From: Sphingomonadales bacterium
Lineage (GTDB): Bacteria > Pseudomonadota > Alphaproteobacteria > Sphingomonadales > Sphingomonadaceae
Assembly: GCA_017309275.1 (NCBI GenBank)
Contig: JAFKLT010000041.1
Location: 1 to 64,000, forward strand
Length of the DNA: 64,000 nucleotides
Reading direction: 5' to 3'
This document shows, one piece after another, positions 35,333 to 44,945 of the stretch. The notes under the pieces are model-generated. The model saw nothing but the letters and a program-made list of their open reading frames with translations, made no database searches and was not told the origin of the DNA. The position numbers and the translations under genes are program-made. The stretch's first letter is position 1; every line of letters begins with the position of its first letter.

Positions 35333-36399
35333 GTGCCGTTCCTCAAATCCCGCCCGAACCGCGCTCATCCGCTGCAGCATCCCAGGATCGCCGCATCCAG
35401 ATGCTGCGCACGGCGATGGGGCCGGTGATCGCCGCTGCGCTGGAAGACCCGGACGTGGTGGAAGTGATGCTCAACCCCGACCGGACATTGTGGGTGGATC
35501 GGCTGTCGTCTGGCCGTGCGCCGCTCGGCGTCGAACTGCCCGAAGCCGATGGCGAACGCATCATCCGCCTGGTCGCCGCCCATGTCGGTGCGGAGGTGCA
35601 TCGCGGCCAACCGCTCTTGACCGCCGAACTGCCTGAAACCGGCGAACGCTTCGAGGGCATCCTGCCGCCCGCCGCACCCGGCCCGGCCTTTGCGCTGCGC
35701 AAGCGTGCCGTGAGCATCATCGGTCTGGATCGCTATGTGGCTGATGGCATCCTGACCACTGGGCAGGCCGAGTTTCTGCGTCATGCCGTGCGCGAGCGGC
35801 ACAACATCCTGATCGCCGGAGGCACCAGCACCGGCAAGACCACGCTGGCCAATGCCTTGCTGGCCGAGATCGCCGCCACCGGCGACCGCGTGCTGGTGCT
35901 CGAAGACACCATCGAACTGCAATGCGCGGCCCGCGACCATGTGCCGCTGCGCACCCGCGCCGGCGTCGTGTCCATGACCGAGCTGGTGCGGGCCACGATG
36001 CGCCTGCGGCCCGACCGCGTGATCGTCGGCGAAGTGCGCGGCGGCGAAGCGCTGGATCTGGTGAAGGTCTGGGGCACCGGCCACCCCGGCGGCATCGCCA
36101 CCATTCATGCCGGCTCCGCGTTGGGCGCGCTGCTGCGCCTGGAGCAACTGATCCTCGAAGTGGCGGTGAATCCGCCCCGCGCCCTGATCGCCGAGGCGGT
36201 CAATGTCGTGATCCACATCGCAGGCCGCGGCCGCAAGCGCCACGTCGAAACCATTTCCCGCGTCGTCGGTTTCGACGGCGCGGGCTACCGCCTGGCGGAT
36301 GCGCTGGAAGCGACGCTTCCCGAGCTGCCGCCGGTTCCTCTTACAGCCGCTGCCGCTACGCCTTCCTCGATCCCTGAACAACCTGGAGAACTGCCATGA
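35329..36399 (+). CDS. trbB: TrbB, VirB11-type secretion ATPase
   Basis: 356 aa hexameric ATPase of conjugative type IV secretion. Walker A GGTSTGKTT (164-172), Asp box LVLEDTIEL, Walker B GEVRGGEALDL and the His box TGHPGGIATIHA are in order. It powers pilus/channel assembly with TrbE. ATGA overlaps link it to the CopG gene and to trbC. Length and motifs are normal. Confidence 0.95.
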   Translation: MSAVPQIPPEPRSSAAASQDRRIQMLRTAMGPVIAAALEDPDVVEVMLNPDRTLWVDRLSSGRAPLGVELPEADGERIIRLVAAHVGAEVHRGQPLLTAELPETGERFEGILPPAAPGPAFALRKRAVSIIGLDRYVADGILTTGQAEFLRHAVRERHNILIAGGTSTGKTTLANALLAEIAATGDRVLVLEDTIELQCAARDHVPLRTRAGVVSMTELVRATMRLRPDRVIVGEVRGGEALDLVKVWGTGHPGGIATIHAGSALGALLRLEQLILEVAVNPPRALIAEAVNVVIHIAGRGRKRHVETISRVVGFDGAGYRLADALEATLPELPPVPLTAAAATPSSIPEQPGELP

Positions 36400-36782
36400 C
36401 GCACGTTGATGCTTTCCGTCTTTCTGTAAACCCGCTTTCCCCGCTGCCCATGCTGGCGCGTTTGCATCGCCTGGCCCGACCCGCAGGACAAGGGTTGCTG
36501 CTCGCGGTGTTGATGCTGTTGCTGGCGGGCACGGCGCAGGCCGCCGGTTCCTCAATGCCGTGGGAAGGCCCGCTGCAATCCATTCTCGAATCCATCCAGG
36601 GGCCGGTAGCCCGCATCGTCGCGGTGATCATCATCATCGCCACCGGCCTGGCGTTGGCCTTCGGCGATACCAGTGGCGGCTTTCGCAAGCTGATCCAGAT
36701 CGTCTTCGGCCTGTCCATCGCCTTCGCGGCTTCGAGCTTCTTCCTGTCGTTCTTCAGCTTCTCCGGCGGGGCCGTCGTATGA
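36396..36782 (+). CDS. trbC: TrbC, conjugal pilin precursor
   Basis: 128 aa VirB2-like pilin. A long N-terminal leader with hydrophobic segment GLLLAVLMLLLAGTAQAAG (cleavage after AQA) and two further hydrophobic helices give a mature subunit of ~75 residues. It is probably processed by TraF. Coupled to trbB and trbD by ATGA overlaps. Confidence 0.92.
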   Translation: MTHVDAFRLSVNPLSPLPMLARLHRLARPAGQGLLLAVLMLLLAGTAQAAGSSMPWEGPLQSILESIQGPVARIVAVIIIIATGLALAFGDTSGGFRKLIQIVFGLSIAFAASSFFLSFFSFSGGAVV

Positions 36783-37048
36783 GCACGGCCACCGATCTTC
36801 CGGGCTTTGAAGTGCCGCTGCATCGCTCGCTGACCGAGCCGATCCTGCTGGGCGGTGCGCCGCGCACCGTGGCGATTGCCAACGGCACGCTGGCCGCCGC
36901 CGTCGGGCTGGGCCTGCAACTGTGGATTCCCGGCGTGGTGCTCTGGATCGCCGGCCATTCGCTGGCGGTCTGGGGCGCGCGCGTCGATCCGCAGTTCATG
37001 CAGGTCTTCGCCCGGCACATCAAGCACAAGCCGCTGCTGGACGCATAG
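36779..37048 (+). CDS. trbD: TrbD, VirB3-like inner-membrane protein
   Basis: 89 aa, with the family start GFEVPLHRSLTEPILLGGAPR and one or two membrane helices (about residues 30-62). ATG at 36779 overlaps the trbC stop; the longer open frame upstream is only the shadow of trbC. It anchors TrbE in the channel. Confidence 0.92.
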   Translation: MSTATDLPGFEVPLHRSLTEPILLGGAPRTVAIANGTLAAAVGLGLQLWIPGVVLWIAGHSLAVWGARVDPQFMQVFARHIKHKPLLDA

Positions 37049-37060
37049 GGGAGTGCCGAC

Positions 37061-39508
37061 ATGCTGAACCTTGCCGAATACCGCCAGCGGCCCGCACTGC
37101 TGGCCGACTGGCTGCCCTGGGCCGGGCTGATCGGGCCGGGCGTCGTCTTGAACAAGGATGGCTCGTTCCAGCGCACGGCACATTTTCGCGGGCCGGATCT
37201 GAACAGCGCCACGCAAGGCGAGCTGATCGCCACGTCGGCACGCTTGAACAACGCACTGCGCCGCCTGGGGTCGGGCTGGGCCTTGTTCATCGAAGCCGAG
37301 CGCTGCGCAGCGGCGGGCTATCCACGTTCCGATTTCCCCGAGCCGTTGTCCTGGCTGGTGGAGGAAGAACGCCGTGCAGCCTTCGAGGAATCCGGCCACC
37401 ACTACGAGAGCGCCTATCACCTGACGCTGGCCTACCTGCCACCAGAAGAATCCCGCGCCCGTGCCGCCAAGATGCTCTATGAGAATGCGCCGGGCGATGG
37501 CGTGGACTGGCAGGGTCGGCTGGAAGCCTTCGTGGCGGAAACGGATCGCGTGTTCGACCTGCTCGACGGCGTGATGCCGGAGATTGCCTGGCTCGATGAC
37601 AGCCAGACACTGACTTACCTGCACGCCACGGTGTCCACGCGGCGCTACCGCGTCGGCGTACCCGAGGTGCCATTCCACATCGACGCATTGCTGGCCGACT
37701 CCGCGCTGGTCGGTGGTCTGGCACCCATGCTGGGCGATCAGCACCTGCGCGTGGTGTCGGTGCGAGGCTTTCCGACCTCGACTTGGCCGGGGATTTTGGA
37801 CGACCTCAACCGCTTGGGCTTCGGCTATCGTTGGGCAACCCGGTTCCTTTGCCTCGACAAAGCCGAAGCGGAAAAAGAGCTTGGACGCCTGCGTCGCCAG
37901 TGGTTCGCCAAGCGCAAGAATGTCGTCGCGCTGTTGCGTGAAACGATCTTCCAGCAGGAAAGCCCGCTGGTCGATACCGACGCCAACAACAAGGCCGCCG
38001 ATGCAGACGCCGCCTTGCAAGAACTGGGCAGCGATCAGGTGGCCTTCGGCTACCTGACGGCTACCGTGACAGTGCTCGACACCGACCCTGCCGTGGCCGA
38101 CGAGAAGCTGCGCATGGTAGAGCGCGTCATTCAGGGGCGCGGCTTCGTCACCATCCCCGAAACCTTGAACGCGGTGGATGCCTGGCTGTCGTCCATTCCC
38201 GGTAACGCCTACGCGAATGTGCGCCAGCCCATCGTCTCGACGCTGAACCTGACGCACATGATGCCGCTGTCCGCCGTGTGGGCCGGGCCGGAGAAGAACG
38301 CGCATCTGGATGGCCCGCCGCTGATCGTCACCCGCACCGATGGCGCGACGCCGTTCCGGCTGGTGACGCACATCGGCGATGTGGGCCACACGCTGGTCGC
38401 CGGGCCAACCGGCATGGGCAAGTCGGTGCTGCTCGCCACGCTGGCAATGCAGTTTCGCCGCTATCCCGGCTCGCGCATCTTCGCCTTCGACATGGGCCGC
38501 TCGATGCGCGCCACCATCCTCGGGCTGGGCGGCGAGCATTACGACCTCGGCAATGACGGGGCGATTGCTTTTCAGCCATTGGCCCGCATCGACCAGGAGG
38601 GCTACCGCACCTGGGCCGCCGAATGGGTGGAAGGCCGCCTGTTGCATGAAGGTGTCGTCATTGGCCCGGACGAGAAGGCTGCGATCTGGTCGGCACTAGG
38701 CAGCTTGGCCGGTGCGCCAGCGGAGCAACGCACGCTGACGGGCCTGTCGGTACTGCTGCAATCGAACGCACTGCGCCAGGCGCTTGCGCCCTATGTGCTG
38801 GGCGGTGCCCACGGCAAGCTGCTGGATGCCGATGCCGACCGCCTGGGTTCCGGCGGCGTGCAGTGCTTCGAGATGGAAGAACTGATGCACAGCAAGGCGG
38901 CGGTGCTGGCCGTGCTGGGCTACCTGTTCGCCCGCTTCGATGAACGCTTCGACGGCGCGCCCACGCTGCTGATCCTCGATGAAGCCTGGCTGTTCCTCGA
39001 TGACCCTGTGTTCGCCGCCCGCATTCGCCAGTGGCTCAAGACGCTGCGCAAGAAGAATGTCAGCGTCATGTTCGCCACGCAGTCGCTGGCCGACATCAAG
39101 GATTCGAGCATTGCACCGGCGGTGATTGAAAGCTGCGCCAGTCGGATCTTTCTCCCTAATCCGCAGGCCACCGAGCCGCAGATTCGCACGATCTACGAAG
39201 GCTTTGGGCTGAACTCTCGCCAGATCGAGATCGTGGCGACCGCGCAGCCCAAGCGGGACTACTACTACCAATCGCGTCTGGGCAATCGCCTGTTCGACCT
39301 CGACCTGGGGCCAACCACGCTGGCCTTCGCCGGGGCATCCACCCCACAAGACCAACGCGACATGGATCGCATGCTGCTGGACGCAGGCACACCTGGCTTT
39401 GCCGGTGCCTGGCTACGTCATCGCGGCCTCGATTGGGCGGCCGACCTGTTGCCGTCCGCACCGGCGGCCACTTCCTTTCTTTCCCAACCACAGGAGAACT
39501 TGCCATGA
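37061..39508 (+). CDS. trbE: TrbE, VirB4-type secretion ATPase
   Basis: 815 aa. Walker A VAGPTGMGKSVLL (about 446-458), Walker B LLILDEAWLFLDDP (about 634-648) and the VMFATQSLADI / SRIFLPNPQA segments typical of VirB4/CagE ATPases. It energises the channel together with TrbB and TraG. Twelve bases separate it from trbD; its stop overlaps trbJ. Confidence 0.95.
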   Translation: MLNLAEYRQRPALLADWLPWAGLIGPGVVLNKDGSFQRTAHFRGPDLNSATQGELIATSARLNNALRRLGSGWALFIEAERCAAAGYPRSDFPEPLSWLVEEERRAAFEESGHHYESAYHLTLAYLPPEESRARAAKMLYENAPGDGVDWQGRLEAFVAETDRVFDLLDGVMPEIAWLDDSQTLTYLHATVSTRRYRVGVPEVPFHIDALLADSALVGGLAPMLGDQHLRVVSVRGFPTSTWPGILDDLNRLGFGYRWATRFLCLDKAEAEKELGRLRRQWFAKRKNVVALLRETIFQQESPLVDTDANNKAADADAALQELGSDQVAFGYLTATVTVLDTDPAVADEKLRMVERVIQGRGFVTIPETLNAVDAWLSSIPGNAYANVRQPIVSTLNLTHMMPLSAVWAGPEKNAHLDGPPLIVTRTDGATPFRLVTHIGDVGHTLVAGPTGMGKSVLLATLAMQFRRYPGSRIFAFDMGRSMRATILGLGGEHYDLGNDGAIAFQPLARIDQEGYRTWAAEWVEGRLLHEGVVIGPDEKAAIWSALGSLAGAPAEQRTLTGLSVLLQSNALRQALAPYVLGGAHGKLLDADADRLGSGGVQCFEMEELMHSKAAVLAVLGYLFARFDERFDGAPTLLILDEAWLFLDDPVFAARIRQWLKTLRKKNVSVMFATQSLADIKDSSIAPAVIESCASRIFLPNPQATEPQIRTIYEGFGLNSRQIEIVATAQPKRDYYYQSRLGNRLFDLDLGPTTLAFAGASTPQDQRDMDRMLLDAGTPGFAGAWLRHRGLDWAADLLPSAPAATSFLSQPQENLP

Positions 39509-40248
39509 AGACCAAGCCCCGTCTGCTGTCTGTCTCGCTTGCCGCCGTGCTGTCGGTGTCGCTGCTAATCGTTCAGCCCGCATCCGCGCTGACGGTGTTC
39601 GACCCGTCCAACTTCGTGCAGAACACGCTGACCGCCGTGCGCACGTTGGAGCAGATCAACAACCAGATCAACCAACTCCAGAACGAAGCACAGATGCTGA
39701 TGAACCAGGCGCGCAATCTGGCGAATCTGGACTTCAACATCGTCAATCGCCTGCGCTCGACGCTCGCCACGACCGAACGCCTGATCGCCGAGGCACGCGG
39801 CCTGGCCTACGACGTGCAGAGCATGGATGCGACCTTCGCCCGGCTGTACCCGGAGCAGTACGCCGCGACTGTCAGCGGCGACCAGATGGTGCGCGACGCG
39901 CAGGAGCGCTGGAAGAACACCTTGAATGGCCTGCATACCGCGATGCGGATGCAGGCGCAGGTGTCGCAGAACCTGGCAAAAGACGAAAGCGCACTGTCCG
40001 ATCTGGTCAGCCAAAGTCAGTCCGCCACCGGCGCGCTGCAAGCCATGCAGGCGACCAACCAGCTTCTGGCCTTGCAGGCCAAGCAGTCCATCCAGGCGCA
40101 GCAACTCCAGATCACGCAGGAACGCGCCGCCGCGCTGGAACTGGCACGCCAAGCAGCGGCTGTCGAGCGTGGCCGTGAAGTGACGCGCCGCTTCCTGGGT
40201 GATGGCACGCCGTACACGCCGCAGCGCGTGGATTTCTACGGCAACTGA
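39505..40248 (+). CDS. trbJ: TrbJ, VirB5-like pilus-tip/adhesion protein
   Basis: 247 aa secreted protein with signal peptide (cleavage after PASA, about residue 28), then long amphipathic helices: FVQNTLTAVRTLEQINNQIN, LQNEAQMLMNQARNL, typical of TrbJ. The C-terminus RRFLGDGTPYTPQRVDFYGN shares a motif with EexN of this ICE. Start overlaps the trbE stop (ATGA). Confidence 0.93.
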   Translation: MKTKPRLLSVSLAAVLSVSLLIVQPASALTVFDPSNFVQNTLTAVRTLEQINNQINQLQNEAQMLMNQARNLANLDFNIVNRLRSTLATTERLIAEARGLAYDVQSMDATFARLYPEQYAATVSGDQMVRDAQERWKNTLNGLHTAMRMQAQVSQNLAKDESALSDLVSQSQSATGALQAMQATNQLLALQAKQSIQAQQLQITQERAAALELARQAAAVERGREVTRRFLGDGTPYTPQRVDFYGN

Positions 40249-40260
40249 CGGGAGACGGCC

Positions 40261-40563
40261 ATGCGATGCGTTTCCTTGCTGCTTCCCGTGCTGCTGGTCG
40301 CTTGCAGCCAGCAGCCGACCGAAGACCTGGTCGCTGATCCCGTGCGGCTCAAGGCTTTGCGTGTGCAGTGTGCCGCCGACAGGACGGCCGCAGGCGAAGA
40401 CGCCTGCCTGCCCGCGGCCGACGCTTTCCGGCGGCGCTTCGTCGCCGGTGAAACCGGGCCTGACGAGTTCCGCACGTTGGCCGATCTGCCGCCGATCCCG
40501 CCGAGCTTCGACTCGCCCATCAGTGACCAGGGCGCCATGCCCTTCGAGGGGGACGTGCCATGA
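40261..40563 (+). CDS. trbK: TrbK-alt putative entry-exclusion lipoprotein
   Basis: 100 aa with a short signal and lipobox LLVAC (Cys15). The mature region EDLVADPVRLKALRVQC is strikingly like the EexN VEELVADPARLRELRRQC, so the two lipoproteins are paralogous. Located between trbJ and trbL exactly where TrbK sits in RP4. It probably excludes redundant entry; unlike RP4 TrbK the sequence belongs to the TrbK-alt family. Confidence 0.85.
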   Translation: MRCVSLLLPVLLVACSQQPTEDLVADPVRLKALRVQCAADRTAAGEDACLPAADAFRRRFVAGETGPDEFRTLADLPPIPPSFDSPISDQGAMPFEGDVP

Positions 40564-41954
40564 ATGACGTGACCGTGATCGACCGATTTCTCGCTACCTT
40601 CTCGCGCTACATCGACTCGGGCTTTGGGCTGCTGCAGGGCGAAGTCGCGTTCCTCACCGCCACGCTGATCGTCATCGACATGACGATTGCCGGGCTGTAC
40701 TGGGCGATGAGCCACGCCACCGATCAGGGCGATGATGTGATCGCCAAACTGCTGCGCAAGGTGCTTTACGTCGGTGCCTTCGCCTACATCATCAACAACT
40801 TCAACTGGCTGGCCAGCATTGTCTTCCGCTCGTTCGCGGGCCTCGGCCTGACGGCCAGCGGCTCGACGATGAGCATGGGCGAATTCCTGCAACCGGGACG
40901 CTTGGCCAAGACCGGCATCGACGCGGCGGCCCCCATTCTTGAGCAGATCAGCGACATGGCGGGCTTCCCCGAAGTGTTCGTGAACATGACGCCCATCGTG
41001 GTCATGTTCCTGGCCTGGGCGGTGGTGATCCTGTGTTTCTTCGTGCTGGCGATCCAGCTTTTCATCACGCTGATCGAGTTCAAACTGACCACGCTCGCGG
41101 GCTTCGTGCTGGTGCCGTTCGCGCTGTGGAACAAGACCAGCTTCCTCGCCGAGAAGGTGCTGGGCAACGTGGTGTCCTCGGGCATCAAGGTGCTGGTGCT
41201 GGCCGTCATCGTCGGCATCGGCTCGGGCCTGTTTGCCGAGTTCCAGGTGCATCCGGCCGAGCCGTCCATCGACCATGCAGTGGTCATCATGCTGGCCTCG
41301 CTCACGCTGCTGGCGTTGGGGATCTTCGGGCCGGGCATTGCCACCGGGCTGGTATCCGGTGCACCGCAGCTTGGCGCAGGCGCGATGGCCGGTGCTGCGA
41401 TTGGTGCCGCAGGCGCGGCGGTTGCCGTAGGTGCCGCCGCCACCGGCGTGGGCGGTGCCGTGATGGCCGGAGCGCGCATGGCACCGGCTGCCGCCAAGCT
41501 CGCCGGGGCTGGCGCGCGGGCCGCGACTTCGGCGGCTGGCAGCGCGAAGTCGGCTTTCCAGGCCGGTTCTGCCGCTGCGGGCGGCGGAGCCAAAGGCGCG
41601 ATGGCTGGACTGGGCAGTGTCGCCAAGGGCGGCGCACAGGCCGCTGGCCAGCGCGCCGGTGCAGGCATCAAAGCGGCGGCAGCCAAGGCGGCCGCGCCAT
41701 TCAAAGCAGGCTGGCAAGGCTCCGGCACCGATGGTGGCTCAGGCGGTGGCGCTGCCAGTTCCGGGCAGGCCACCGCAGGCGATGCCGCTGGCGACACGGC
41801 CAACGCGCAGAAGCAGGAAAAACCGGGCTGGGCCAAGCGCCTGCAACGCCGCCAACGACTCACCCAGGCCACCACCACGGCCGCGCACACGCTGCGCGGT
41901 GGCGACGGCGGCGGTTCGGGCCAAGGCCCGAGTCTGCGAGATTCCGATAGCTGA
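40560..41954 (+). CDS. trbL: TrbL, VirB6-like polytopic channel protein
   Basis: 464 aa. Five to six membrane helices in the first ~290 residues (for example LQGEVAFLTATLIVIDMTIAG and MTPIVVMFLAWAVVILCFFV), followed by a long Ala/Gly-rich, low-complexity tail (about 260-440), the usual TrbL architecture. It forms the inner-membrane conduit. ATGA overlap with trbK-alt. Confidence 0.94.
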   Translation: MNDVTVIDRFLATFSRYIDSGFGLLQGEVAFLTATLIVIDMTIAGLYWAMSHATDQGDDVIAKLLRKVLYVGAFAYIINNFNWLASIVFRSFAGLGLTASGSTMSMGEFLQPGRLAKTGIDAAAPILEQISDMAGFPEVFVNMTPIVVMFLAWAVVILCFFVLAIQLFITLIEFKLTTLAGFVLVPFALWNKTSFLAEKVLGNVVSSGIKVLVLAVIVGIGSGLFAEFQVHPAEPSIDHAVVIMLASLTLLALGIFGPGIATGLVSGAPQLGAGAMAGAAIGAAGAAVAVGAAATGVGGAVMAGARMAPAAAKLAGAGARAATSAAGSAKSAFQAGSAAAGGGAKGAMAGLGSVAKGGAQAAGQRAGAGIKAAAAKAAAPFKAGWQGSGTDGGSGGGAASSGQATAGDAAGDTANAQKQEKPGWAKRLQRRQRLTQATTTAAHTLRGGDGGGSGQGPSLRDSDS

Positions 41955-41971
41955 CTTTCAAGGAGAACGCC

Positions 41972-42676
41972 ATGCGATTCAAACGACCGCAGGTGCGCTA
42001 TGCCGATACGCCGCAGCCTGCCACCCCGTATCAAGCCGCTGCCCAGGTGTGGGACGAGCGCATCGGCTCGGCCCGCGTGCAGGCCAAGAACTGGCGATTG
42101 ATGGCCTTCGGCTGCCTGGTGCTCGCGCTGCTGATGGCCGGTGGCCTGGTGTGGCGCTCGGCCCAATCCATCGTCACGCCCTATGTCATCGAAGTCGATC
42201 AGTCCGGCCAGGTGCGCACCGTGGGCGAAGCGGCCACGCCGTACCGGCCCACCGATGCGCAGACGGCACACCATATCGCGCGGTTCGTGACGCTGGTGCG
42301 CTCACTGTCCATCGACCCCATCGTCGTGCGCCAGAACTGGCTCGATGCCTACGACTACACCACCGACCGAGGCGCGGCGGTGCTTAACGACTATGCGCGG
42401 GTGAATGACCCGTTCGCCCGCATCGGCAAAGAGTCGGTAACGGTACAGATCACCAGCGTGGTTCGCGCCAGCGATGCGTCGTTCAACGTGCGCTGGATGG
42501 AACGCCGCTACGTCAATGGCGCGGCGGCCGGGCTGGAGCGATGGACGGCGGTGGTGTCCATCGTGCAGCAGACCCCGCGCACCGAAGAACGCCTGCGCCG
42601 CAACCCGCTGGGCATCTACGTCAATGGCCTGTCGTGGAGCCGTGAACTGGATTCGTCTGAAGGAGTGAAGCCATGA
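41972..42676 (+). CDS. trbF: TrbF, VirB8-like assembly protein
   Basis: 234 aa bitopic protein: short cytoplasmic N-terminus, one membrane helix (about residues 48-66) and a periplasmic NTF2-like domain (RTVGEAATPYRPTDAQTAHH, VNDPFARIGKESVTVQI). AAGGAG precedes the ATG. Coupled to trbG by ATGA overlap. Confidence 0.94.
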   Translation: MRFKRPQVRYADTPQPATPYQAAAQVWDERIGSARVQAKNWRLMAFGCLVLALLMAGGLVWRSAQSIVTPYVIEVDQSGQVRTVGEAATPYRPTDAQTAHHIARFVTLVRSLSIDPIVVRQNWLDAYDYTTDRGAAVLNDYARVNDPFARIGKESVTVQITSVVRASDASFNVRWMERRYVNGAAAGLERWTAVVSIVQQTPRTEERLRRNPLGIYVNGLSWSRELDSSEGVKP

Positions 42677-43665
42677 ATGTGCCTTTCCGTTTTTACGCTT
42701 TGCCGCTTGTCGTGCTGGCCTTGGCCGGCTGCGCCACGCAGGGCAAACCCCCGCCAGTGATTTCCTTGGATGAGCCGGTACAGGCGGAGCCTTTGCCGGA
42801 AATGCCTGTGCCGATCGAGGTGGTCACTATTGCAGAGCCACTGCCATTGCCTGAGCAGTTGAAGCCAGTGCCGGAGGAAAAGGATGCGAAGCCTGCGCCT
42901 GAACCGGCTGATGAGACGGTACGTGTCTCGAAAGCCAATGCCGAGGCACGGGTGGCTCCGACGCGCGAAGGCTATGTCAATGCGATCCAGGTCTGGCCGT
43001 ATAGCGATGGCGCGCTGTACCAGGTCTATGCGTCAGTAGGTCGCGTGACGGTGATCGCGCTCCAGCCTGGCGAGGAACTGGTGACGGTCGCTGCGGGCGA
43101 TACCGTGCGCTGGATCGTCGGTGACACCTCCAGCGGCAGCGGGGCCGATCTGCGCGTCAATGTGCTGGTCAAGCCTATCCGTTCCAGCTTGAAGACCAAT
43201 CTGGTCATTACCACCAGCCGCAGGACGTACCTGCTGGAACTGACTTCGACCGACAAGGCATGGATGGCGTCGGTGTCCTGGGACTACCCGAAAGACCGAA
43301 TGCTGGCCTTGCGGCGCCAAGCCCAAGCCGCCAACGCTGCCGCGCCGGTCGATGCAGGCTTGTCGCTGGATAACATCCGCTTTCGCTATGCAATCAGCGG
43401 CAGCAATCCATCGTGGAAACCGCTGCGCGCTTTTGATGATGGCGAGAAGGTCTATATCCAGTTCCCGGCAGGCATCGCCCAGGGCGAGCTGCCGCCGCTG
43501 TTCGTCATCGGCGCACAGGGCGACGGGCAACTGGTGAACTATCGCTTCCGCTCGCCGTACTACATCGTGGATCGCCTGTTCGGTGCAGCAGAACTGCGCC
43601 TGGGGGCCGACAAGGGCGATATGGTGCGCATCGAGCGCGCGGATGGCATCGTCGGGAGGAACTGA
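42673..43665 (+). CDS. trbG: TrbG, VirB9-like outer-membrane complex protein
   Basis: 330 aa with signal peptide and a possible lipobox VLALAGC (Cys20). A Pro/Glu-rich linker (about 25-85) precedes the VirB9 domain: GYVNAIQVWPYSDGALYQVY, VLVKPIRSSLKTNLVITTSR, and a C-terminal NYRFRSPYYIVDRLFG. It forms the outer ring with TrbI. Confidence 0.94.
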   Translation: MNVPFRFYALPLVVLALAGCATQGKPPPVISLDEPVQAEPLPEMPVPIEVVTIAEPLPLPEQLKPVPEEKDAKPAPEPADETVRVSKANAEARVAPTREGYVNAIQVWPYSDGALYQVYASVGRVTVIALQPGEELVTVAAGDTVRWIVGDTSSGSGADLRVNVLVKPIRSSLKTNLVITTSRRTYLLELTSTDKAWMASVSWDYPKDRMLALRRQAQAANAAAPVDAGLSLDNIRFRYAISGSNPSWKPLRAFDDGEKVYIQFPAGIAQGELPPLFVIGAQGDGQLVNYRFRSPYYIVDRLFGAAELRLGADKGDMVRIERADGIVGRN

Positions 43666-43667
43666 GC

Positions 43668-44945
43668 ATGAGCCAGGACGACACTCCCGACCTTGCCACG
43701 CCGCAGGCGGACAAGATGGCACCCGAGGCGGTGGCGCTGCGCGCCCAACCGCGCCCGGTCACGCGTCTGAACCGACGCACGCTGGCCATCCTCGCTGGCG
43801 GCCTGTCGGTTGGCGTGATGGGCGCGCTGATCTGGTCACTGCAACCGCAGCAACGCGGCGCGGGCGAATCCACCGAACTGTACAACGTGGATCGTGTATC
43901 GCGCTCGGAAGGCCTCGACCAACTTCCTGCCGACTATTCCAAGTTGCCAGCGCTGCCGCCCGACGTGCCGGAGCTGGGGCCACCGCTACCGGGTGATCTG
44001 GGGCCGGCCATCGTCAATTCGCAGCAGCCGGTCGCCGCCACCTATGCCGCGCCCGGCTACGACCCCAACGATGCGCTGCACAAGGAAGCAGAAGCGGCGG
44101 CAGCTTCAACGGTGTTCTTCCGCACCGGCTCCCCGCAGGCCGCGCCCGTGGCGCAGTCGCAAGTCGCTGCCGCGCCGGGCTTCGCCGCCAATGCCGCTTT
44201 CGATCCACTGGCCGCTGGCCCGGCCTCGACGGCGGCCCAGCCTGCTGATCCGACTGCCGTGCAGAACCGGCAAGACCAGAAAGAGGCGTTCCTGACAGGC
44301 GGTTCTACGGAAACCCGTAACTCCGGCAACCTGCAAATGCCCACCTCGCCGTATCAGGTGATGGCCGGAACGGTCATTGCCGGGGCACTGGTCACGGGCA
44401 TCAAGTCCGACTTGCCGGGCGACGTGATCGCCACGGTGACGGAACCGATCTACGACACGGCCACTGGCAAGTTCCTGCTGATCCCGCAGGGATCTCGCAT
44501 ACTGGGCAAGTACAACAGCCAGGTCAGCTACGGCCAGAGCCGCGTGCAGGTGGTGTGGAATCGCATCATCCTGCCCGACACGTCATCACTCACGCTCGAC
44601 AACCTGATCGGCACCGACCCGGCAGGCTATGCCGGTCTGGAGGACAACGTGGACTGGCATTGGGATCGGATCTTTGCAGGTGCCGTGCTGACCACGCTGC
44701 TGGGTGTCGGTGCCGAACTGGCTGCACCTGAGAACCGCCAGGACGGCGATCGCGTCATCATCGCCGGGCGCGACAGCCTGCAGGACACCGTGAACCAGGT
44801 CGGCCAGGAAGTGACCCGGCGCAATCTCAACATCCAACCCACGCTGACCAGCCGCCCCGGCTTGCCGGTGCGCATCATCGTCAACCGCGATCTGGTGCTA
44901 CGGCCTTATCAGCCGCTGTTCTTCAACAAGGGGACTTCTCGATGA
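43668..44945 (+). CDS. trbI: TrbI, VirB10-like channel scaffold
   Basis: 425 aa. One membrane helix at about 38-56 (TLAILAGGLSVGVMGALIW), a long Pro/Ala-rich periplasmic spacer, then the C-terminal VirB10 beta-barrel with antenna (YQVMAGTVIAGALVTGIKSD, FLLIPQGSRILGKYNSQVSY). It spans both membranes as energy sensor/scaffold. Stop overlaps the DUF2274 gene. Confidence 0.95.
   Translation: MSQDDTPDLATPQADKMAPEAVALRAQPRPVTRLNRRTLAILAGGLSVGVMGALIWSLQPQQRGAGESTELYNVDRVSRSEGLDQLPADYSKLPALPPDVPELGPPLPGDLGPAIVNSQQPVAATYAAPGYDPNDALHKEAEAAAASTVFFRTGSPQAAPVAQSQVAAAPGFAANAAFDPLAAGPASTAAQPADPTAVQNRQDQKEAFLTGGSTETRNSGNLQMPTSPYQVMAGTVIAGALVTGIKSDLPGDVIATVTEPIYDTATGKFLLIPQGSRILGKYNSQVSYGQSRVQVVWNRIILPDTSSLTLDNLIGTDPAGYAGLEDNVDWHWDRIFAGAVLTTLLGVGAELAAPENRQDGDRVIIAGRDSLQDTVNQVGQEVTRRNLNIQPTLTSRPGLPVRIIVNRDLVLRPYQPLFFNKGTSR

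Noticed and set aside
36356-38647. 763-codon minus-strand frame opposite trbB-trbE
   Set aside because: Shadow of the trb genes on the complementary strand; composition is His/Gln/Gly-rich without any family motif.
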